Assembly (NCBI GenBank): GCA_001662425.1
Contig: BDDC01000508.1
Span: forward strand, 1-38,950
Direction of reading: 5' to 3'
From: Chlamydomonas sphaeroides
Taxonomy: Eukaryota; Chlorophyta; Chlorophyceae; Chlamydomonadales; Chlamydomonadaceae
Length of the DNA stretch: 38,950 bases
Program-made: the position numbers and the translations under genes
The notes under the pieces: model-generated
Databases searched by the model: none
What the model was told of the DNA's origin: nothing
Seen by the model: only the letters and a program-made list of their open reading frames with translations
Shown: positions 1-10,565 of the stretch, one piece after another
How positions within the stretch are numbered: position 1 is the first letter of the stretch
How the letters are laid out: each line of letters begins with the position of its first letter

Positions 1-247
1 CAGCATGCTCCCGCAGGAAGGACAGCATGCCGGCCGCCCAGCACTTGCCACAGCCTGCCACGGCCCTAACCAGAAGGATGCCAGGAGAGGAACAGAGACA
101 CACATGGGTTACGATGAGTGCGACGCGGACCCGGCCTCTGTGCCTGCGCACTCGGGAGCGTGCGTTGCGCCGTGTTGACTCCTGCGCGCCTCCATCAAGC
201 CATCGAGCCATCCCTGTCAGTTGTCCATTATTAAGCAGCAGCTATCG
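1..247. other. No gene recognised at the left edge
   Basis: This stretch lies beyond the poly(A) signal of the RING-kinase gene. Open frames overlap it on both strands, but none shows a recognisable motif or a convincing splice structure. Confidence 0.4.
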
Positions 248-252
248 TTACA
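248..252 (-). terminator. TGTAA poly(A) signal of the RING-kinase-FG gene
   Basis: TTACA on the plus strand reads TGTAA on the minus strand, the usual volvocine polyadenylation signal. It is the first I noticed downstream of the stop at 727 and would give a 3' UTR of roughly 475-490 nt. Confidence 0.55.
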
Positions 253-726
253 CACAAGGCCCCAGCCGCACCGCGTGCTGCCTCAGCCGCAGCATCGCAG
301 CGCCCATGCGCTTGCCCCAAAAGCCCAAACTCCCGACGCCGGCGCTTCCATGCCGTCCTCTTGCAGTACCCTGGCCGAGCTCGTGCCTAGCAAGCCGCAC
401 CCACACGTTCGCCGCCGTGACGGCTCTTGACGGATTGCTGCACAGCCAACGGCGGGCATCGGACGCCAGCGTGCGCGCAAGGCCGCAAGCCCAGCTCGGT
501 TGCTTGCGCCAGCGCACCCCCCCTCTCTTGGCTTCATTCCTCTGCTGCCACACACCCCTCTGCACTGCTGCCTGGCTTCAGGAGGCCATTGCCCCCCCCC
601 TCGGTCTGCTGCCTCCAGCGCCCCACCAACGGACGGAGCGCCGCCGGTCTCGGCGGCGCCGATGCTGGGGCCCCCGCCGCAGACTCACAGGGCACCGTAG
701 AGGGCCTTGCCAGCTGGGGGCTCCTG

Positions 727-3700
727 TCAGCGGCGGCCGAGCCGGAACTGAACGGGGGGCGCTCCAGCGCCGAAAGCGGGCGGTGCCGCGGCAGCCGGCT
801 GCGCGGCGCCGAAGGCGGGCTGAGCTCCGCCGAAGCCCTGGGGCGCTGGCGGGGGCTGAGCTCCGCCGAAGCCCTGGGGCGCTGGCGGGGGCTGAGCTCC
901 GCCGAAGCCCTGGGCCGCTGGCGGGTGCTGAGCTCCGCCGACGCCCTGGGCAGCTGGCGGGGGCTGAGCTCCGCCTGCACGGAGGAGACACGGTTGCAGG
1001 GAGGGCAACGGCGCAGGCGCCTTTGGAAGGTAGCATTCAAGGAAGTGGCGACAGACAGAGGCAGATCCCACACGCCATGCGTGTAGGCTGAGGGGCCAAC
1101 CCCACGCAGAGCCAGACCCACCGAAAGAGGGCGCTGCGCAAAAGCCGGGAGCTGGCGCTGCGCCAAAGCCAGCAGCCGGCGCTCCGCCAAAGCCGGCAGC
1201 CGGCGCTGCGCCAAAGCCGGCAGCTGGCACGGCGCCAAAGGCAGGCGCAGGCACGGCGCCAAAGGCAGGCGCAGGCACGGCGCCAAAGGCAGGCGCCGCG
1301 GCGGGGGACCGGCTTCTCGTCGCAGCTGGGGCCGCAACTGGCGCCGCAGCTGCTGGAGGGGTTGAGTTTGCGTGGCAACCGAGGAGCGCGGCTTAACCAC
1401 TTGACCAGGCCTGGCGTGAGCTCATAGCATGTGGGTCCAACTCGTCACTCCTGCAACTCGTCGGCCGCCCGCATCTGCGCCACTCACCGATGTAGGGCGC
1501 CGCAGCAGGCCCGGTCGCCAATGCGGCCGCGCATGCCGGTGTCGCATCGCTGTAGGGCGCCGGTAACACGCCAAAGCCAAACACCTGTGCCGCACCCGAG
1601 GCTGCTGGCACTGCGCGGAAGGCTGGCGCCGCGCCGAATGCTGGCGCCGCGCCAGAGGCTGCTGCAACGTCGGAAGCCGGTGGCGCGCCGACGGCTAATG
1701 CCGCGCCATAGCGTGCTGGCGCCACGCTGAAGGCCGGTGCCGCGGCTACGGGCGGTGCCGCGCCACCGGCTGCTGTCACGCCGACAGCCCGTGCCGCGCC
1801 TCCGGCCGGTGCGGCGCCGCGGCTGCGCACTGGTGCAGCGCCGAGGTTGGACCCTAGTGCCGCATCGCCGCCGGGCACGGCTGCCGCACCCAGGCCAACA
1901 GCGCCGCGTGCCGCACCGAAGGCCAGTGCTGCCCCAAGGCCAGCTGCCATGCTGGAGGGCCGTACTGCGCCGCCGTCGGGGACCGCTGCCCTGGCAACGG
2001 GCGGCGCCACGCCGCCTCTGGGCGCTGGCGCACCGCAATTAACCTGTCCTGTGGCGCCGCGGGGTTCTGGCGCGGCCTCGACGGCCACTGCTGCTCCGCC
2101 GCGGCTGCCCAAGGCCGGCGCCACGGAGGCCCCAACAGCGCGGCCCGCGAAGGCCGCGACAGCCGGGCCTGAGGTCGCTCCGGGCTGGGGGGCAGGCGGG
2201 GCGCGGCCCCGGAAGATGAAGGGGAAAGCGCCCTGCGAGCAGCCATCACAACACGCATCAGGAAGTAGCGAGCTATACGCAGGGCAGCGCAGTTGCGCCG
2301 CCAGCACTGTCCGGCGGCGCTTCTCTCGTGCTCACCTCTGGCTGCTGCCCAGCCTCCGTCGTCGCCCCCGGCTCGTCCGTTGCTTGCCGGCCGGCCTCCG
2401 GCTGCACCGCGGCGCCCGGCCGCGGCTCCTGCCCCGCGCCCGCCCGCTCCAGCCCAGCCCGCAGTAGCCCCTGCACCGCCTCCGCCACCAGCCGCAGACC
2501 CTCCTGCGCAGTGAGCCGCTCCTGCGGCTCGCCGCGAAAGCAGCCCTCCAGCAGCTGCCGCAGCGCCGGCGCGACCTCCAGCCCCCTCGGCAGCCGGGGC
2601 GCTTGCTTCTCCCGCTCGACCTGCCGGCACCCCCAGGGCAGCGGACGGCATTTGCGTGGGTCGGACCTTGCTGCCTGTAGGCACGGACGCGCGCCCGGCG
2701 CCCCCTGCAGACGCCGTTGCCACCCCCCTCGTCCGCTTCGCCCAGCGCGTACCCACCCTCCGGGTGACCTCCTCCTGCGACAGGCTGTGCCAGGGCGGCC
2801 GCCCCGTCAGCGCATGCACCAGGGTGGCGCCAAGCGCCCACATGTCGGCCTGCACGCTCATGCCCGACAGCCCAAACTGCTCCGGCGCCCTGCGTGCGAG
2901 CCAGCGGCGTGGAACGGATGGCGCGTGTTGGAGGCGGCGGTCAGGGCCGGGGGTGCCAGGCAAGGGCTGCCGGAGGGGCGCGCGGACTGGGGGCCAGCAC
3001 GCCGAGCCCGCACCGGCGCGGTTCCCCGGGCCCCGGTGGCCGCACATGTAGTTGAGCGTGCCCCGCACAACCGTCGAGTTGCCGTGCGTCACCGCGCTGC
3101 TGATGCCGAAGTCGCACAGCAGCGGGTGGCCTGCATCAGGCCAGGGATTGTGGGGGCGGGCAGAGGCCAGCGGCGCGGCTGGGCTCGCTGGTTTGCCGGA
3201 GAAGGCTTCCCGCTGATGCGTGCTGGCACGGCGCGTAGAAGGGTTCTGTCGCCTCACCGGCCTCGTCCAGCAGCACGTTGTCGGGCTTGAGGTCGGCCAT
3301 GATGATGCCCAGGCGGTGCAGCTCCGACAGGCCGCGGAGCAGGTCGCGCGCCAGTAGCAGCGCCGCGCCGGAGCCCAACCGCCAGCCTTTGGAGGGACGC
3401 GCGCGGGCGACGGCCGAATGTGAGAAGCAAGGGACGGCACAGCCTTTGCAGCAGGGAGCAGGCCTGGCCGGCAGCATCGGTCTTGAAGGCTGCAGCCGTG
3501 ATGTGGCGCGTGGCAATCATGCATGGAGTTTGTAAGGGCGCACAGGACCGGTAGCAGCCCCAAGCGTAGTTCTACAGTGAAGTCCAAGCACAGTCGCCGA
3601 CCGTCACGTCTTGAGTGATTTGACACCGAGGAGCCGCCAGGAGCCGCTGCCGGCCCTGGCCGTCCCGTACCCGGCTGCGACTGGATGTGTTGCGTGAGGT

Positions 3701-4364
3701 TGCTGGGGTAGAGGTGCATGACGATGGCGACAAACGTGTCGGCCCCCAGCTGCTTGGACGTAACGCCCCGCAGCCGGACCACGTGCGAGCACGACTCCGA
3801 GGCGCGCGCCAGCAGCTCCAGCTCCCGCTGCAGCCTGCACTGGTCGTCCTCGCCGTCCCCCGCAGGGATCAGCTTGACCGCGACCTGCGCGTGCATGGGC
3901 GCAGTGGGGGCGCGATCACGTGGGATGGCACGAGCGGACCCTGACGTACGGGCCTGACAACAGCCGGCAACGGACGGGAGGGGACGGTCTGCAGCCGGCT
4001 GCCTGCAGGGCACGTTGCTCACCTGCTCCCCCTTGTACTTGCCCGCCACGACCCGGCCGCTGGTGCCTGGGGGCCCAAGCGGCTGCGCCAGCTCCAGCTC
4101 AGCCGCATCGACCCAGTACTTCGCTGCGCCCGCTGGGAGGTGGGCCTGCGGCCCCGGCGGCCCGCCAGCTGCCTCTGCTAGTGCCTTCAGTGCCCAGTTG
4201 GTGGGGAAGGTGCGCGAGCTTGGGAACCGGCCGCGACATGTTGGACATATTCTCAGCTCGCGCGCGCAGGACTTGCACAGGCTGTGGCCACACGGGGTGA
4301 CTACGGGGTCGCGATCGGGGCCCAGGTAGGGCTCAAGACAGACGCAGCATTCAAGGTCGGCCAT
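727..4364 (-). CDS. RING finger-protein kinase with C-terminal FG-repeat tail (chimeric)
   Basis: Nine exons: 4364-4023, 3884-3671, 3386-3258, 3130-3046, 2889-2757, 2620-2336, 2232-1488, 1352-1122, 974-727; 803 residues, all phases matching. Residues 6-43 form a C3HC4 RING (C6, C9, C25, H27, C30, C33, C40, C43), the E2-binding fold of ubiquitin ligases. Residues about 95-395 are a kinase: glycine-rich loop before VAVK (K118), MADLKPDN with catalytic D217, DFG at 235-237, APE at 258-260, and a DMWALG helix. HRD reads MAD, so it is a non-RD kinase. Residues 397-803 are Ala/Gly/Pro-rich with FG dipeptides, ending in basic FRLGRR. RING plus kinase recalls plant KEG, but I see no ankyrin or HERC2 repeats. 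The tail resembles the neighbouring nucleoporin. Predicted: kinase and E3 ligase possibly targeted to pore or FG condensates (inference). Start is the ATG at 4364. Kinase and RING are secure; the tail is supported by phase and paralogy. Confidence 0.82.
820..975 (-). repeat. 36-bp tandem repeat inside a coding exon
   Basis: About four copies with a 36-bp period (CTGAG starts at 820, 856, 892, 928, 964). On the minus strand each copy encodes a 12-residue unit close to GGAQPPPAPQGF in the last exon of the RING-kinase-FG gene. The unit is present only once, as SAQPAPAAQGFG, in the homologous exon of the nucleoporin at 5766. Confidence 0.9.
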
Positions 4365-4606
4365 CAATCGATGCGGCTAGCCCGTTGCAGAGATGCTTGC
4401 TGCGTATGCTACTACTCATACATTCTTGTCGTCTTGAAATGAGCGGCACAGCGGTGCCTGCTGCGCTTCCAAGCCTACGGCGGTATCCTAATCGGGTCAT
4501 GTAGCCAACCCTCTCCCCAGGGTGTCTTTGGGCAGGGACGTCGGCGTGAGCCGAGGCCGGTGCGCGCTGCTCAGCGCGCTGCTGGCGCTGCTGCATCACG
4601 TCAACG
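4365..4606. promoter_or_regulatory. Short spacer upstream of the RING-kinase gene
   Basis: About 240 bp separate the RING-kinase start codon (4364) from the poly(A) signal of the upstream nucleoporin (4607). Both genes run on the minus strand, so the promoter and 5' UTR of the RING-kinase gene must lie here or overlap the nucleoporin 3' end. I see no clear TATA box. Confidence 0.4.
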
Positions 4607-4611
4607 TTACA
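4607..4611 (-). terminator. TGTAA poly(A) signal of the FG nucleoporin gene
   Basis: TTACA on the plus strand, about 730 nt downstream of the stop codon at 5342. The interval 4612-5341 is therefore read as 3' UTR. I see no other gene in it. Confidence 0.55.
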
Positions 4612-5341
4612 ATTCTGGTGGTCTGGCTGGCATCGCGGCGCACAAGACGACTACGCACGGGTAGCACAGTACTCAACGGGCCGGTGGTCTTGGCACTCTG
4701 GTGCCGGATACCGTGCTGCCTTTGATCGCGTTTTTCGTACTTTTGGTGTCCCTGCGGCGCTGCGAGATGCGAGGCCTTCGTCCGCAGTTGCCGTAACAGT
4801 TGCCTCACCAGCCGGTGCCACCAACGCCAGCTCCCAGGCATACTGTGGCAGCGCGGGGCGGCCCCCCCCCAAAGCTCCCCTGTGCGATCGCCGCACGGTA
4901 CCCGCAGGCTAGGCCACCTGGCGCCAGGCGGCGCAACCCGAACCCAGCCACCCTCTCCCCCTGCCCCTGAGCAAGCACGCGACTCCTGCGCCATCAGCCG
5001 CGCACCCAGCGGCCGCCACCAGCAGCCACCACGTGCAGCCCGCCGTGTGCCCCCAGGCCGAGGAGCCCCGGCGTCAGCGGCTCGCCGGCTGTGGCCCTCG
5101 CGCGCCGAGCTCGGGCACCGGCCGCCTGCGCCACCCTTTGCAAAGGCCAAGCACGCAGGCTGAGGACCCGCGCAGCGGCGTCTGGCGCCCGCTCGCAGCC
5201 CGCGGCGAAGGTGCAAGTGGCGGCAACCCCACGCCGCGCGCACACCCAAGCGACGCATACCGGGGTGGGATACTATCTCGGCCCCAAAAGTTGAACACTC
5301 AAGGGAGAGGTGGAAGGCGCGTGCAGCTCGCGCCCAACCCG

Positions 5342-8300
5342 CTACCGACGGCCCTTATTGCGCGAGGCGGTCACCCGCCGCCGGTCGCCGGCGCCCGCTG
5401 CGCCAAGGTTGAATGCGTCGCCGCCGGCCCCGGGCGCCGCAGCCGGCGCGCCGAAGACCGGAGCTCCGGCCGGCTGCGCCGGGGCCCCGAAGGCCGGGGC
5501 CGCACCGAAGGCCGGAGCGCCGCCGGCCGGCGCCGCGCCAAAGCTGGGAGCCGCACCGAAGCCAGGCTGACCGCCGGGAGCCGCGCCGAAGGCCGGTGCG
5601 GCGCCAGGCGGGGGCGCGCCGAAGGAAGGGGAGGGCGTGCGCTGGGCGCCAAAGGCGGCCGCAGGAGCGCCGAATGCGGGCGCTGCCGATGGCGCCGGCT
5701 GCGGGGCACCGAAGGCGGGCTGAGCGGCGCCGAAGCCCTGGGCCGCTGGTGCGGGCTGAGCCGAGCCTGCACGGAGGAGATAGCAGGGAGGGCAACGACA
5801 CACACGCCTTAGTTGGGCAACATGCTCATGCCGTAAATACCGTGATGATGGCGGCATGCGAATGTCGAGCCCACGCGCCGCCCTTGGTGGCCTGCAATAG
5901 CAGCCCCACACAGAGCCAGACCCACCGAAGGAGGGCGCTGCGCCGAAGCCGGCAGCTGGCGTGGCACCAAAGGCAGGGGCCGCGGACGCCCCAAACGCCG
6001 GCGCCGACGATGGAGCCGCGCCAAAGGTCGGCGCCGCGATGCCGCCGAAGGCGGGAGCGGCCGCGGGCGCGGCCCCGAAGCCCGCAGCTGTGGAGGCGCC
6101 GAAGGCGGGGGCGGGCGCGGCACCAAAGGCCTGGGCGCTGGAGGCTCCGATGGCGGGCGCAGGGGCCGCCCCGAAGCTACTTGTCGCCGCGGGCTGTGTG
6201 GCGCCTGCAGAGGGGTTGGCGGCGCAGAGGCGGCTTCAGGCCGAGCTGCGATCGATCCCGGCTGAGGACGGAGGCGGTGGGGTTCTGCCGCAAACCACAC
6301 GCCGAGACCTACGAGACACAAATACAGCCCCCCACCCCAAAGCAGGACGTGCAGGGTCGAGCCCACCGCTGAGCGCACCTGATCCAAACCCTGACCCAAA
6401 CGTGGAGGCGGCGCCCCCCGTGCTGCCGCCAAACGCCGGCGCCGCGGCGCCGAATGCGCCACCAGCTGGCGCGGACGCGGCCCCAAAAGCCGGCGCGGTG
6501 GCGGCGCCAAAGGCAGGGGCGTTCGCGGCTCCGAACCCGGGGGCCGCGGCACTGGCAGCCCCAAAGGCGGGCGCACTGGCGGCGCCAAACGCGCCGCCGC
6601 TGACAGCTCCAAACGAAGGCGCGGGCGCGGCGCCGAAGGCGGGCGCGGCTGCGCTGGGCGCGGCGCCGCCAAAGCCAAAGCCGGTGGCGGCCGGGGCGCT
6701 GGTGGTAGCTGAGGCGCCGGTGGGGCCGCTCTGGGCGCCGAGGGAGGGCGCGGCGGCGCCGCCAAAGCCCGTGGCAGCGGCGGGCTGCGAGGCCCCTGCA
6801 GCACAGGTGCGTTGTTGCCAGAGGACGGCAGGTTACGTTCGACACAAGACCGCAGCGCGAGTCGCAGTCAAAGGCCAAGCCAGTACGACGGGATCTGAAC
6901 AGGTCTACAGGTCAAGCAACCCCTTACCGTGCAGCGTATGTTGCAAGCCCATTCCGCCTCCCCCGGTCCTGCCGCGCCTGCCCCTCCCTGTCAATGCCCG
7001 CCCCCTGGCCCCGCTTCGCAGCTGTCCCACCTGGCCCAGCCCCCCACCTGCCAACGCACCCCCGCCGAAGCCGCCAAACGAGGGCGTCGCGCCAGTCGTG
7101 GCCCCGAAAGTGGGCGCGGGCGTGCTGCCGAAGGCAGGGGCGCTGGCGGCTGCTCCGGCGGCGGGTGCAGCGCCAAAGCCGCCGGTGGCGGCGCCTATGG
7201 AGTTGTTGGGGGCGACGGGTGGGGACGGCCAGGGTATGAGCCATGCAAAGATGACCCCGACTGCTCCTGTGCACCGACCCGTACAGCTGTCACATATGCC
7301 AGCCGTGCGCACCTCCAAAAGGCGCAGGCGCGCCGAAGGCCGGCGATGCCGTTCTGCCATCCGGGGCCGCGCCGAAGGCCGGCGATGCGCCGAAGACCGG
7401 CGCAGCCGTTGATGTCCCTGCCGCCGTCGAAGCCGGCGTCGCAGCGGCGGCGGCGCCAAAGCCGCCGAAAGCCGGCGTAGATGAGGCAGCGGCGGCGGCC
7501 CCGAAGGGATTCGGCGTGGCGGCGGCGGCAGTGGGGGCCCCAAACGCTGGTGTGCTGGCGGCGGCTGCAGGCGCGGCACCAAAGGCGAAGCCCGGCGTGG
7601 CCGCTGGCGCAGTGGTGGAGGCGGCGGAGCTGGCACCAAAGGCGGGCGCGGCGGCGGTGGCCGTCGAGGGCGCCGTCGAGGCGGCGCCGAAGGCCGGCGC
7701 AGAGGTCCCTGGGGCTGAGGCGGCACCGAACCCACCGAACGCGGGCGCCGGCGTGGCGGCGCCGCCAGCTGCGCTGCTGGCGACCGCAGCGGCGCCAAAA
7801 ATGGGTGCGGCGGCCGGTGCGGCGGTCGTGGGAGCTGCAGCGGCTGTTGACGGCGCAGATCCAAAGCTGAAGGAAGGGGCCGTCGACGCCCCGCTGGCAG
7901 GGGCGGCGCCAAAGGTGGGTGCCGCCGGGGACGTCGACGCCGCCGGCGCCGACGCCACTGGCGCAGCGGCAGCGGCGCCGAACGCAAACGACGGCGCGCT
8001 GGCTCCGGCGGCGGCACCAAAGGGGTTCGTGGCCGGCGCCGATGAAGCGGCGCCAGCGGCCGCACTGGAGGCAGCGGGGACGGCACCAAAGGCGAAGCCC
8101 GACGGCGCCGCTGAGGCGCCAAACATGCTTGGCGCTGCAGCCGCAGCCGCAGCCGCCGTCGATGCCGGCGGGGTGGACCCGAAGAGGGAGCCGCCGCCGG
8201 CGGCGGGAGCAGGCGCCGGCGCAGTGGTGGCAGGGGTTTTTGCAGCGTCGGCCCCAGAAGCGCCCGCAGCATCAGAGGGTTTGGCGCTGTCGGCGGCGGT

Positions 8301-10565
8301 GGGAAGAGTGGCGGCGCCGCCGAAGCCGCCGAATGCGGGGCTAGCGGCCGGAGCGGGGCCGCTGGCGGCGGCAGGGGCCGAGCTGGAGGCGGAGGTGGAG
8401 GCGGCGCCGCCGAACGAGAAGCCGCCGGTCGCGGCGGCCGTGCTGGCGGCGGCGCCGGTGCTGCCCCCAAACGCAAACGAGGGGGTGGTGCCGGGGCTAG
8501 CTGCCGCAGCAGCCGGCGCCGCAGTCGAGGTGCCGGTGCCGGCGGCTGCAGTGGCGCCGACCGCCGCTGGCGCAGCGGTGGCGCCGCCAAAGCTGAACCC
8601 TGGGGTGGTCGACGGTGTGCTGCTGGCGGTGGTGGCGCCGGACGCCGGCGCCGCCGTCCCGGCAGCGGCGATGGGTGCGCCGAAGAGACCAGCCGCAACG
8701 GCAGAAGTGGCCGCTGCCGGCGCCGCTGCCGCCGCGGGTGCGGTGGCAGCGGCGCTGCCGGCTACCGGCGCCGCTGCTGTGCCGTCGGCAGCGGGCTTGG
8801 CAGCGGCAGCCGCCGCGTCGGCAGAACTGCTGGCGGGCGCTGCCGCCGGCGCCGGCGCCGGCGTAGCGGCCTTCTCTGGGGTGGCGGCGCCGCCAAAGCT
8901 GAAGCCCGGGAAGGCAGGGGACGGTGCCGTGGTGACGGCGCCGCCAGCCGGCGCCGGCGCAGCCGCCGAGGCGGCCGCACCTTCAGCGGGCTTAGCGGCG
9001 GCAGGTGGCGGCGTGGCGAGGGCCAGGGCCGTGGCGGCGGCCTGGCCAAACAGCCTGCGGATCAAAGAAGCGGGTGTGATGGGTACAGGCATTAGGTTCG
9101 GAAACGCTTCGCGACTGCCCATCGTCACCTACACAAGCGCAAACTCTTCAGCTGCTGCAAGCCAGCGCACCCGCCGCCGCGCTCGCCCCTCTGCGTGGCA
9201 CACGACCCTCACCCGAGGCCCGGAGCCGCCGCCGCCGCGGGTGCCGCCGCCGCGCCGCCGCCCGGCACCCGCTCCAGCACGTCATCGGCGCCCTCGTCCT
9301 CCTCCTCGTCGTCGCCCTCGTACCAGCGCTTGAGCGGCCGCCTGCGGGGAACCGAGGCCGGCAGGAATGAGACCTCGCGCCAGCTAGCCACGCACGCGCC
9401 GGGGCGGCAGGCGCTCCCCTCCAACCAGGTCCAGGAGCACGAAGCAGCTGGCTAGCACCCCAGCCCACACCTCGCCACCAGCCGCGGCCAGCAGCCCGCG
9501 CTGCGCCAACAAGGGCGCCACCCAAGTACGCACTAGGCCGGCCGACCGCACGGCACGCACACCCGTCCCGCTCCGCCAGTCAGCGCACGCATCAAGCGCC
9601 GCTGCGCGCGCCCCACCCGCCCCACCTGCCAGCCCCGCTGGCCGGCGCCGCCACGCCCGAGCCCTGCGCCGGCCGAATGCTGCTCACTGACAGCCGCACC
9701 GCCCGCTGCCATTGCGTCCGCGCAGCGTCCTGCGCCGGGGCCGCCGCGGCGGCGGCGGCGGCGTCCGAGCCGGCAGCGATGGCGGGCACCATGGCGCCGG
9801 CGGCGCCGCCAGTCGGCGGCGCCGCTAACCCCATGCCCGGCGGCGCCGCTAACCCCATGCCCAGCCTCGGGCCCAGCGGGGTCCCGATCCGGCGGGCCTC
9901 GGTCTGGGCGGCCGCGGCCGCCGCGGCGGCGGCGGCGGCCGCTGGCGGAGCCACCGCTGCGCCCCCGCTGCCGGCGGCAGCGGCCTTGCGAGCCGAGGCC
10001 GAGGGCTTCATCCACCAGGGGCCAGGGGTTGGCCCTACGGAGGTGGCGTGCCGCTTGCTCGGGCGGAAGTCCGGCCCGTCGAGGTCGGGCGCGCGCTGCG
10101 CGGCCGGGGTCTGGTGGGCGGCGCCAGCATGGTGTGCGGCCAGGGGGTTGTGGCTGTGGCCGACAGCCGCGCCGGCGAAGCCGTAGCCGTAGGGCTGTTG
10201 CACATCATCCAGCGCGGCGTCCGCGGGGCGCTTGGCGGGCTTGCGGGCCGAGACAAGGTACGAGGGGCCCTCGTGTGCGGGTGCTAATGCTGAGGCTGTT
10301 GCGTAAGCGTGCTCCTCGCCAGCCCGGTGCAGGGTGTAGGGCGCGGGAGGTGCGTCGCGTGTATGCGGCGGCCGAGTTTGTTGCTGCTGCGTAAGTTGTG
10401 CCGGAGGATCGCCGCCTGGGCGAGCGGCTGTTTCACTTTGAGCACCTGTGTTGGGGTGCAGACGGGGACCGGAGCTCGTTATGCGCAGCGCAAGCCGCGA
10501 TGGCAAGCAAGATCGGCCTTACCTGCGTCGCCTGAGCCGAACCAATTCTTCACAGCCCGCAACAT
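5342..10565 (-). CDS. FG-repeat nucleoporin, nuclear-basket Nup1/Nup136/Nup153 type
   Basis: Eight exons: 10565-10523, 10445-9626, 9341-9213, 9054-7313, 7194-7060, 6795-6379, 6204-5926, 5766-5342; 1329 residues. A 43-nt first exon encodes MLRAVKNWFGSGDA, a short potential amphipathic helix like those anchoring basket nucleoporins to membrane. Then comes a low-complexity region with basic patches and an acidic stretch (WYEGDDEEEDEG). From about position 9054 onward there are dozens of FG motifs (FSFGG, AFGA, GFGA) in Ala/Pro/Ser spacers. FG repeats bind transport receptors and form the pore permeability barrier. The protein ends in basic RRRVTASRNKGRR, comparable to the basic C-terminus of human Nup153 and likely an importin-binding tail. 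Family placement rests on the combination of N-terminal helix, FG body and basic tail. The second donor (9626, GTGGGG) was chosen because it alone keeps phase with the exon at 9341; an alternative there would change only a few residues. Confidence 0.78.

Noticed and set aside
820..975. CRISPR-like regular repeats (also 38174-38246)
   Set aside because: Units are directly adjacent without spacers, one set is coding and the other intronic, and the genome is eukaryotic nuclear.
1349..1354. Tandem CAGCAG acceptor allowing one-residue alternative splicing
   Set aside because: Both choices keep frame and change only a single residue in a low-complexity region; not worth a separate claim.
7290..9128. 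Separate nucleoporin gene starting with a Met near 9122
   Set aside because: The Met lies in the pyrimidine-rich end of an intron. The acceptor at 9055 joins in phase to the exon at 9341-9213, so it is an internal exon.
7516..9333. 605-codon Ala/Pro-rich open frame on the plus strand, and similar ones at 5961-7412
   Set aside because: They are exact antisense shadows of the FG-repeat exons. GC-rich codons leave few stops on either strand. They lack motifs and splice structure.
9592..10506. Nucleoporin start at 10506
   Set aside because: That codon is TTG, not ATG. A clean ATG exon at 10565-10523 with a GTAAGG donor joins in phase to an acceptor at 10446.
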